DNA from: Candidatus Tagabacteria bacterium CG09_land_8_20_14_0_10_41_14
GTDB lineage: Bacteria; Patescibacteriota; Minisyncoccia; JAHISW01; Tagabacteraceae
Direction: 5' to 3'
Assembly: GCA_002774055.1 (NCBI GenBank)
Contig: PEZL01000043.1
Location: forward strand, 1 to 7,598
Length of the DNA: 7,598 nucleotides
Shown: one piece after another, positions 1-5,326 of the stretch
Numbering within the stretch: position 1 is the first letter of the stretch
Layout: every line of letters starts with the position of its first letter
Position numbers and translations under genes: made by a program
The notes under the pieces: generated by a model
Databases searched by the model: none
Seen by the model: only the letters and a program-made list of their open reading frames with translations
What the model was told of the DNA's origin: nothing

Positions 1-5
1 TAAGA

Positions 6-2402
6 TTAAATTTTAATTCTTTCCATATCAACCCAGTTTTGACCTGCCAAAACATCAACCAAAAGCGGCACATCCAGATATTTATCGCTTTCCATCGTTT
101 TTTTTATCACCGTGGCCATCTCTTTAATTGTATCACCGGAATCTTTAATCTCAAAAAGAAGTTCGTCGTGAACCTGAATGATCAAACGCGCCCCAACATC
201 ATCAAGAGCAGCCATCGCCATTTTTATGATGTCCGCCGCCGTCCCCTGTATCGGCGCGTTGACCGCCATTCTTTCCGCCTCCTTGCGGATAAAATCAATT
301 GGCGAGTTTATTTCCGGCAGATATCGCCGTCTTTTAAAAAAAGTCTCGCTAAAACCTTTTTCAGAAACCTCCTTTTTTATTTTTTCCAAATATCCTGCCA
401 CTCCCGAAAAATCACTCATGTACTCCGCGTAAAAACTTTCCGCTTCCTCTCTGCCGCATTCCAAATTTTTTTTCAAACTATTGATACCCATGCCGTAAAT
501 AATCCCGAAATTTATTATTTTTGCCCGACGCCTCATTTCACCGGTCACCTTTTCAGCCGGCACATTAAAAACCTCAGAAGCCACTTTGGCATGAATATCA
601 TCCCCCCTTAAAAAAGCCTCTTTTAATTTTTTATCTCCGCTCAACGAAGCAACAACCCGCAATTCTATCTGCGAATAGTCAAAAGAAACCAATTTCCAGC
701 CGATAGGCGCCACAAAGGCCCGACGAACGGCCCGGCCAAATTCGCTTTTGACAGGGATATTCTGCAAATTAGGCTCGGATGAAGACAAACGGCCGGTGGT
801 GGTGCCCGTCTGATTAAAAGAAGCGTGCAGCCTAGCGTCTTTACCCACAAATTTAGGAAGATTATCTATGTAAGTGGAAGTAAGTTTTGACAACTCCCGA
901 TATGAAAAAATTTTTTCAATTATGGGATGGCTGTCTTTTATTTTTTCCAATTCGGAAAAACGAGTGGAAAAAGAACCGCCGGCGGTGCGGCGCAGTCCCT
1001 TGGGAGAAATCCCCATTTTTTCAAAAAGAACACTGGCCATTTGCTTAGGTGAATTTATATTAAACTTTTCACCCGCCATTTTCCAAATATCTTCTTCCAA
1101 AATATCCAATTTCCCATGATAATCTTTGGAAAGATTTTTCAGATAAACGGTGTCTAAAAGCGCTCCTCTCTCCGTCATCTTTTGAAGCACCCCTGCAAGA
1201 GGCCTCTCCGTCTTTTCAAAAAGCTCAAACAACCCATCCCGCTTCAATTCAATCACCAATTTTTTTCTCGCGTCTTCCATGTCGGAAGCACCCGTATGAT
1301 TCAGGGCATCTCGCAGGTTTGGATTAATACGACGGGAATCTAAAAGCCAAAAGGCAACCTTTATTTCTTTTTTTAGTTCTTCTGAATGCTCTGAAGTTGA
1401 ACTTCCAAGAGGAAGTTCAACTTCGTCAGTTTGATTTTGAACAACCGCCGGTAATCTTTGCAAAAGACTTCTAAAACCAAAGCCCCAAAAAAGCGCCTCT
1501 ATTTTTTGTCTGTCAAAATCAACACTCCACTTGCTGTCTTCCACCGAAAAAGAAACAGGAACATCAAAACGCATCTGCGCCAAAGATTTACTGAACAACG
1601 CCTCTTCTTCATTCTCCTTCAAAAGATTTATAATCCTTTCTTTTACGCCGGCTCTTTCCAATTCCTTTTTGTTTTTTCCGCCTCGGGCGGAAATTTTTTT
1701 ATAAACATTTTCCAGACTGCCGAAATTTTGAACAAGAATCATGGCGGTTTTCTCACCGATACCGGAAACACCGGGAATATTGTCAGACGGATCTCCTCTT
1801 AACCCCTTAAAGTCGGGAAGGAGTTCCGGCTGAAAACCAAACCGTTCAAGCACCGCCTTTTCATCATAAAGAACAGTCTCTCTCACTCCCTTTTTCATCA
1901 TATAAACATTTACACCCGACCGCACCAACCGCAAAGCATCAAGATCTCCCGTAACAATTATAATTTCTAGGTTTGAGATTTGAGATTTGAGATTTGAGAT
2001 TTTTGGCTTCAGTTGTTCCACAATTGAAGCCAAAAGGTCATCGGCCTCAAAACCTTTCTTTTCATAAAAAGGAATGCCGAAAGCCGTTAAAATTTTCTTT
2101 GAATTTGCTATCTGGGGAACCAGCTCCTCGTCCATTTTAGGGCGCTGGGCCTTATATTTTTCGTAAAACTCGTGCCTAAATGTGGGCTCGGGCAAATCAT
2201 AACAAGCGGCAATATATTGCGGTTCAAACTCTTTCAATATCCTTAAAAGCATGGCCGTAAATCCGTACAAAGCGCCTGTTGGCTCGCCCTTCGGAGAAGT
2301 GAAAGAGGGAAGCGCGTGGAAGGCCCGATGCAAAATAGCATGACTGTCTATCAAAACCAAAGTTTTTTTTTGAGAAACAACCATTTTTTTAGTATATCCC
2401 AA
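6..2402 (-). CDS. polA: DNA polymerase I, 5'-nuclease plus polymerase, no proofreading domain
   Basis: DNA polymerase I fills gaps and removes RNA primers during replication and repair in the cytoplasm. Residues are numbered from the TTG at 2402. The FEN-type 5'-nuclease is at about 16-300: LVLIDSHAILHRAF, GFEADDLLA, IVTGDLDALRLV, and the helix-hairpin-helix stretch with GDPSDNIPGVSGIGEKTA. The family A polymerase runs from about 400 to the end: motif A DYSQIELR with Asp575, O-helix RRRAKIINFGIIYG with Lys628 and Phe632, motif C QVHDELLFE with Asp746. Only about 95 residues separate the domains, against roughly 190 in E. coli PolA, and no exonuclease motifs are visible, so proofreading is inferred absent. 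The start is probably the ATG at 2384 (792 residues): the 18-base extension to TTG 2402 overlaps a good -10 box and has no ribosome site. A heptamer repeat (1972-2002) and a perfect hairpin (1393-1424) are translated inside the gene. Single-gene unit, divergent from the island at 2524. Confidence 0.97.
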   Translation of the reverse strand: MGYTKKMVVSQKKTLVLIDSHAILHRAFHALPSFTSPKGEPTGALYGFTAMLLRILKEFEPQYIAACYDLPEPTFRHEFYEKYKAQRPKMDEELVPQIANSKKILTAFGIPFYEKKGFEADDLLASIVEQLKPKISNLKSQISNLEIIIVTGDLDALRLVRSGVNVYMMKKGVRETVLYDEKAVLERFGFQPELLPDFKGLRGDPSDNIPGVSGIGEKTAMILVQNFGSLENVYKKISARGGKNKKELERAGVKERIINLLKENEEEALFSKSLAQMRFDVPVSFSVEDSKWSVDFDRQKIEALFWGFGFRSLLQRLPAVVQNQTDEVELPLGSSTSEHSEELKKEIKVAFWLLDSRRINPNLRDALNHTGASDMEDARKKLVIELKRDGLFELFEKTERPLAGVLQKMTERGALLDTVYLKNLSKDYHGKLDILEEDIWKMAGEKFNINSPKQMASVLFEKMGISPKGLRRTAGGSFSTRFSELEKIKDSHPIIEKIFSYRELSKLTSTYIDNLPKFVGKDARLHASFNQTGTTTGRLSSSEPNLQNIPVKSEFGRAVRRAFVAPIGWKLVSFDYSQIELRVVASLSGDKKLKEAFLRGDDIHAKVASEVFNVPAEKVTGEMRRRAKIINFGIIYGMGINSLKKNLECGREEAESFYAEYMSDFSGVAGYLEKIKKEVSEKGFSETFFKRRRYLPEINSPIDFIRKEAERMAVNAPIQGTAADIIKMAMAALDDVGARLIIQVHDELLFEIKDSGDTIKEMATVIKKTMESDKYLDVPLLVDVLAGQNWVDMERIKI
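1393..1424. repeat. Perfect 14-bp hairpin inside polA linker
   Basis: GAAGTTGAACTTCC at 1393-1406 pairs perfectly with 1411-1424 across the loop AAGA. It is translated as part of DEVELPLGSSTS (about residues 326-337), in the low-complexity linker between the 5'-nuclease and polymerase domains. A 14-bp perfect stem is not expected from coding constraint, so it may be an inserted palindromic element tolerated in a loop. Confidence 0.8.
1972..2002. repeat. Tandem heptamer repeat (TTTGAGA)x4 inside polA
   Basis: Four exact copies of TTTGAGA lie at 1972-1999, followed by TTT. They are translated on the minus strand as KISNLKSQISNLE, about residues 134-145 of PolA, just before the conserved IIIVTGD strand of the 5'-nuclease. 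Related proteins usually have a short loop here, so the array looks like an in-frame expansion. Seven-base units shift frame with each copy, which explains the partly periodic peptide. Confidence 0.85.
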
Positions 2403-2420
2403 ATCTCATAGTTGTGGTAA
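2385..2420 (-). promoter_or_regulatory. Probable polA promoter, leaderless-type
   Basis: On the minus strand, TTACCA (2420-2415) and TATACT (2396-2391) are separated by 18 bases, followed by AAAAAA and then the ATG at 2384. A start site about 7 bases past the -10 would fall on or next to the ATG, so the transcript would be leaderless. No Shine-Dalgarno sequence is present. The -10 is good; the -35 matches only 4 of 6. Confidence 0.45.
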
Positions 2421-2449
2421 CGTCAGCGCCTTCGGCATTTTTATATACT

Positions 2450-2479
2450 TAATTTTTGGGCCAACCGGCTCAAAAATTA
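2450..2479. repeat. Intergenic hairpin, 13-bp stem
   Basis: TAATTTTTGGGCC (2450-2462) pairs with GGCTCAAAAATTA (2467-2479) across the loop AACC, with one G-T wobble. It lies between the divergent polA and methyltransferase starts, so it is not an obvious terminator for either gene. Its size and loop resemble the hairpins at 1393-1424 and 3633-3663, although the sequences differ. Confidence 0.75.
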
Positions 2480-2489
2480 GTCCTTCTTC

Positions 2490-2515
2490 TTATCAAAATC
2501 GCAGTTTTTTGATAA
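2490..2515. promoter_or_regulatory. Inverted repeat at the methyltransferase-remnant start, possible operator or promoter
   Basis: TTATCAAAA (2490-2498) and TTTTGATAA (2507-2515) form a perfect 9-bp inverted repeat with an 8-base spacer. It ends 8 bases before the ATG at 2524. TTATCA (2490-2495), 17 bases, then TAAAAT (2513-2518) could act as a weak -35/-10 pair giving a leaderless message. The repeat could be an operator or only a hairpin; no regulator gene is visible nearby. Confidence 0.35.
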
Positions 2516-2523
2516 AATAAAAT

Positions 2524-2707
2524 ATGACCAAATCTCAACTGGGACAATTTTTTACCACAAATTCTGACTATATATTCCAAGGGTTAGAAGGATTTGTTAA
2601 AAACAAAGAAATAACTGATCCATTTGCCGGCTTTTCCCTATTTGGGGGTCAGTTCAAGGTGTTTTATGCTGATTGATTTAATTAAAGAAATTAAAAATTA
2701 TGAGTAA
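2524..2707 (+). pseudogene. Remnant of a type II adenine-N6 DNA methyltransferase, centre deleted
   Basis: The ATG at 2524 opens with MTKSQLGQFFTTN and reaches KEITDPFAGF. This is the usual N-terminus of restriction-associated N6-adenine methyltransferases, in which DPFAG begins SAM-binding motif I (normally DPFAGxG). The frame then runs only to a TGA at 2671-2673. A second frame, ending MLIDLIKEIKNYE with TAA at 2705-2707, overlaps the next gene's ATG at 2700 as tightly coupled modification and restriction genes often do; it may be the true C-terminus. All central motifs, including the catalytic [DNS]PP[YF], are missing, so nearly the whole gene has been lost by an internal deletion near 2625-2640. 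No methyltransferase activity is possible. The family call rests on about 35 residues. Confidence 0.7.
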
Positions 2708-3329
2708 AATAATTGAAAAACAAATTTTGTATATTTTTGAACACAATATTAAAGATGTCTGTAAAATAGGTATTGGATCTTTAGAACGAGCAAAAAATGC
2801 ACATAGATATTTTGAGAGTAATGAGAAATCAAAGAAAAATAAATTAGCAATTTTTGATTTTGAAAGTATAAATGTTTTAGTTATTGAAAAAATATGTAAA
2901 CAAGTACTTAAAAGAATAAATTTTACTGAATTTTACCAAATTGAATTTTACAAAGCTTGTATATTATTTAAGTGTCTAGGTGGAGATTTAGACGATAAGA
3001 ACTCTCAAAATATAGATAGAAGCAAAATTAGCATTAAAATAACATCATCAGCAACAAAAAATGAAATTCCATTAACCACCCGCTTTGCAGAACAAATAAT
3101 TTCGTTAATAGATGAGGCTAATGGTGAAAAAATAAATAAAATTAAAAATTTATTAAATAATGATGGCAACAGAAATATTTTGTTAACCGAAAAAGAATTC
3201 GAGGAATTTAATAAATATGGAACAAGAACTGGTTGGAAGAAACATAAAGATTGGTATTATAGAACTGGTGTTGATGCAACGTCTTTGTCTAATTTTATAA
3301 GAATAATAGAGCAAAATATAAATAATTAA
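2700..3329 (+). CDS. Putative GIY-YIG/T5orf172-like nuclease, probable orphan restriction enzyme
   Basis: A complete 209-residue protein. Its first 85 residues resemble the GIY-YIG/T5orf172 nuclease fold: LYIFEH (10-15) as the first strand, CKIGIG (21-26) as the YIG strand, Arg30 on the next helix, Glu63 in VIEKICKQVL as the metal ligand, and TEFYQIEF (76-83) like the closing gEWF strand. Residues 100-209 are unrecognised. The start overlaps the end of the methyltransferase remnant and has no Shine-Dalgarno sequence, which fits translational coupling in a restriction-modification cassette. Composition is extreme: two sampled 60-base lines hold 10 and 9 G+C, against 34 of 60 in a pilB line, so recent transfer is likely. 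If it is the cognate nuclease, loss of the methylase should be toxic, so it may be silent or inactive. The fold call comes from motif reading alone. Confidence 0.5.
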   Translation: MSKIIEKQILYIFEHNIKDVCKIGIGSLERAKNAHRYFESNEKSKKNKLAIFDFESINVLVIEKICKQVLKRINFTEFYQIEFYKACILFKCLGGDLDDKNSQNIDRSKISIKITSSATKNEIPLTTRFAEQIISLIDEANGEKINKIKNLLNNDGNRNILLTEKEFEEFNKYGTRTGWKKHKDWYYRTGVDATSLSNFIRIIEQNINN

Positions 3330-3360
3330 AAATTTTGTCAAAAGTTATTATTACATTTAG

Positions 3361-3633
3361 ATTTTTTTTGTAAAACATAGATACAGAGATTTAAAGAGCA
3401 TAGATAATTTTTGTTTATATAGTAAACTTAAAAAGTTAAAAAATAAGAATATAAATTACTCTGAGTTTGTTTCTTTTTGGCTGGTCGTAGATATTTCTTA
3501 TATTCTTTTATCTAATAGCAAGGCCGGCGATAAACTAAAAACTCAAAGAAAAGAAATAAAAAAATACTTAAAGAAAAATCCAAATAATTACTGGCTAAAT
3601 ACTGCCGGTTTCAGAAACCTTTTTTCTGACTGA
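3361..3633 (+). pseudogene. Start-less C-terminal gene fragment, family unknown
   Basis: An uninterrupted frame of 90 codons runs from just after a TAG (3358-3360) to TGA 3631-3633, with no in-frame ATG, GTG or TTG. The peptide looks genuinely coding: a basic segment (KHRYRDLKSID), a hydrophobic helix (FVSFWLVVDISYILLS), a lysine-rich stretch (KTQRKEIKKYLKKNP) and the ending NYWLNTAGFRNLFSD. It reads like the tail of a longer gene whose front was deleted. The layout vaguely recalls C-termini of cell-surface glycosyltransferases, but I do not recognise the family and would not name a function. It is AT-rich like the gene before it and shares the island. Confidence 0.5.
3607..3625 (+). terminator. 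Weak terminator-like hairpin with T-run
   Basis: GGTTT (3607-3611) and AAACC (3615-3619) flank a CAG loop and are followed by six T. The stem is short and lies inside the last codons of the gene fragment, so it could be chance, but it is oriented to stop plus-strand transcripts before tsaE. Confidence 0.3.
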
Positions 3634-3663
3634 GATCTATCGAGGTCTCACCTCGATAGATCT
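3633..3663. repeat. Perfect 14-bp hairpin at the convergent 3' ends
   Basis: AGATCTATCGAGGT (3633-3646) pairs perfectly with 3650-3663 around the loop CTC. It starts on the last base of the fragment's TGA and contains the tsaE stop (3648-3650), so one arm encodes the end of TsaE (VDLSR). Neither side carries a strong T-run, so it is at best an imperfect two-way terminator or an RNA-end stabiliser. A palindromic element that supplied the tsaE stop codon is an alternative. Confidence 0.8.
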
Positions 3664-4154
3664 ACTTTTATCTCACGGGTTGTTTCGTTTTTGTGTTTGA
3701 ATTTTACCCAAACACAATCTTTGGGTAAAATTTTTTTAATTTTATCCGCCCACTCCACCAAAATTATATTTTCCGGATTATTAACCATCTCTTCCCAGCC
3801 CAAATCAAGAATTTCTTTCGGATTTTCTATTCTGTACGCGTCAATGTGCGCGAGTGTTTTGAAATTTTGAAATTTGAATTTGGAATTTGTTTGTGATTTG
3901 GAATTTGGAATTTGGAATTTCCTGAGAATTACGAAGGTGGGGCTGGTGATTTTTTCCTTAATTCCCAGCGCTTTTGCGAAAAATTGGGTAAAAGTGGTCT
4001 TACCGCTGCCCAAATCGCCGGCCATGGCCAGCACTACCGCTTTTTTATTTTTATGTCGTTCTATTTTTTTGACCAAATCAGCCGCAACCTTCTCGGTTTG
4101 CATCGTGCTTTTCGCGATTTTTATGTCACCCGCCATAACCTCATTAGAAAGCAA
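3648..4154 (-). CDS. tsaE: tRNA threonylcarbamoyladenosine biosynthesis ATPase TsaE
   Basis: TsaE is the ATPase that works with TsaB and TsaD to place N6-threonylcarbamoyl on A37 of ANN-decoding tRNAs. From the TTG at 4154 (168 residues): an N-terminal strand-helix (KIAKSTMQTEKVAADL), P-loop GDLGSGKT at 46-53 with Lys52, switch-like SPTFVI at 71-76, HIDAYRI at 103-109, and LVEWADKI at 132-139 with the family's Glu134-Trp135. E. coli TsaE is about 153 residues; the excess here is mainly a loop at 79-99 coded by heptamer repeats. The start is uncertain: ATG 4136 (162 residues) has GAGG only 2 bases upstream, and TTG 4154 has no ribosome site. I favour ATG 4136. No other t6A genes are in the window. 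The coding end lies inside a hairpin. Divergent from the gene at 4210. Confidence 0.95.
   Translation of the reverse strand: MLSNEVMAGDIKIAKSTMQTEKVAADLVKKIERHKNKKAVVLAMAGDLGSGKTTFTQFFAKALGIKEKITSPTFVILRKFQIPNSKSQTNSKFKFQNFKTLAHIDAYRIENPKEILDLGWEEMVNNPENIILVEWADKIKKILPKDCVWVKFKHKNETTREIKVDLSR
3857..3920. repeat. Degenerate heptamer repeat (TTTGGAA) inside tsaE
   Basis: Three exact TTTGGAA copies lie at 3897-3917, another at 3879-3885, with decayed relatives (TTTTGAAA, TTTGAA) back to 3857. Translated on the minus strand they give KFQIPNSKSQTNSKFKFQN, an insertion between the conserved SPTFVI and HIDAYRI segments where relatives have a short loop. The unit resembles the TTTGAGA unit in polA. 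Confidence 0.85.
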
Positions 4155-4201
4155 AAATAAAATAAGAGCAATATTGATTCGTAGTTTTTAAAATGCTAAA
4201 A

Positions 4202-4212
4202 GGGAAACAATG
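4202..4212 (+). promoter_or_regulatory. Ribosome binding site for the DHH-like gene
   Basis: GGG at 4202-4204, in the context AAAAGGG, lies 5 bases before the ATG at 4210. It is one of the clearest Shine-Dalgarno sequences in the window and fixes this start. The divergent gap to tsaE is only about 55-73 bases, and I find no convincing -35/-10 pair in it. Confidence 0.5.
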
Positions 4213-5298
4213 GATGAGCAGATTTTAAACAAAACCAGACCAATCATCGGGGAAGCAAAAAGCTTCGCCATTCTGCTCGACAAAAATCCGGAGGAATACG
4301 AACTTCTGTCTTCGGAAGTTCTCAAAAGGGCTATTTCCTCAAAAAATCTCCCGCTCATAACTCTTCCGCAAACACAGACGGATACTGAAAAAAAATGGTC
4401 CGTTCTTTTTAAATTCCTCGCGAACCAGCGATTTCCCCGCAAAACATCGCTCAAACTGCCAAAGGACAAATACGGCATAAAAGAAGTCGGTTATAAAGAA
4501 GAGGAAGACAATATTGCGCTGATAATAACCGGCGACAACGGCTTTTTCTCAAAAGAAGATATTCTGCTTGAAACATTGCCTCCCGAACCGGAGGTGGTTT
4601 TCTGCTTTTTTGAAAATCCCTCAACCGTAGACAATTTCAGCGGCCTCATCCGGCTCCCCGAAAAAGAAAAAACAATTTTCATCACACCAAACGAACAAAC
4701 TTTGACGGAAAAAGTTTTTCAGCTCATTAAAATCTTGAATCCGTCGGTCCAAGAAGACGGCGAGCTCAATACCATCCTTTTCGCTTCTCTTCTTTCCGAA
4801 ACGGACAATTTTCAAAAAAATTCACAAAGCGTCCTTTCTCTTGCAACCCTTCTGCTTAAAAAAGGCGCCGACCAAGAAAACATAGAAAAAATCAACGAAA
4901 CAGAAAAACAAACGTGGTCCGCGCAACTTTTGGGAAGAATGCTGGCGCGCACCTATACGGACGAACTGATGAAAATTTCGTGGAGTTTTCTGACGAATCG
5001 TGATTTTCAAAAAACAGGGAAAAAACCGGACGACACTTCTCTTTTATACAAAATCCAAAACCGGATAAAACATTTCCTTCCGCCCCAAAAACTCTACGTG
5101 CTCCTCTGGCAAACACAGGAAGGCGTAAGGGCTTTGATCTCTTCAAAAGAAAAAAGAAACAGCTGCTTGACACCGATAGCCGAAACGTTGGGCGCAAATT
5201 TGCAAAGTTACTTTTTCGTGACCGGTCCGTTTAAAAATTTTTCCGCGGCAGAAATTTACATAAAAGAAAAAATAAAAACAATTAATCCGATTGAATAA
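4210..5298 (+). CDS. Catalytically degenerate DHH/DHHA1-fold protein
   Basis: A 362-residue protein with the segment order of DHH-family phosphoesterases (nanoRNase/oligoribonuclease type) but without the metal-binding residues. FAILLDKNPEEYELLSSEVL (19-38) aligns with the first strand, usually xxHxNPDGDALGS, with only Asn-Pro kept. VVFCFFENP (129-137) replaces the strand ending in the DHH triad. ILFASLLSETDNF (189-201) replaces the GIxTDTGxF motif, retaining Thr198 and Phe201, followed by the usual LLLKKGAD helix. The C-terminal third has the DHHA1 layout, but AETLGANLQSYF (324-335) stands where GGGHxxAAG should be. Hydrolysis is therefore unlikely; a binding or scaffolding role is inferred. 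The gene ends 28 bases before pilB on the same strand, so the two are probably one transcript, hinting at a link to type IV pili. The fold assignment is by motif spacing, not by search. Confidence 0.65.
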   Translation: MDEQILNKTRPIIGEAKSFAILLDKNPEEYELLSSEVLKRAISSKNLPLITLPQTQTDTEKKWSVLFKFLANQRFPRKTSLKLPKDKYGIKEVGYKEEEDNIALIITGDNGFFSKEDILLETLPPEPEVVFCFFENPSTVDNFSGLIRLPEKEKTIFITPNEQTLTEKVFQLIKILNPSVQEDGELNTILFASLLSETDNFQKNSQSVLSLATLLLKKGADQENIEKINETEKQTWSAQLLGRMLARTYTDELMKISWSFLTNRDFQKTGKKPDDTSLLYKIQNRIKHFLPPQKLYVLLWQTQEGVRALISSKEKRNSCLTPIAETLGANLQSYFFVTGPFKNFSAAEIYIKEKIKTINPIE

Positions 5299-5326
5299 GA
5301 ACATTTAATAGGATAAAATAAAACAA

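Noticed and set aside
39..611. Long plus-strand open frame opposite polA
   Set aside because: It is antisense to the polymerase motifs, its peptide is low in protein-like order, and polA explains the codon pattern.
1458..1802. Plus-strand open frame opposite the PolA 5'-nuclease domain
   Set aside because: Shadow of polA; no start signal and no recognisable domain.
1972..2002. CRISPR-like array
   Set aside because: Units are 7 bases with no spacers and are translated as part of polA; no cas genes are present.
2524..2673. Small intact 49-residue gene
   Set aside because: The N-terminus matches a methyltransferase start and breaks at SAM motif I, so truncation explains it better than a real short protein.
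3631..3633. UGA recoded as glycine, as in some CPR lineages
   Set aside because: tsaE and the gene fragment end naturally at TGA, and no open frame needs read-through; the standard bacterial code suffices.
3874..4191. Two plus-strand open frames opposite tsaE
   Set aside because: They mirror the Walker A region and the heptamer repeat of tsaE on the other strand.
4174..4202. Promoter for the DHH-like gene (TTGATT, 17 bases, TAAAAG)
   Set aside because: The -10 is poor and would place the RNA start on the ATG, although a Shine-Dalgarno sequence is present just upstream.
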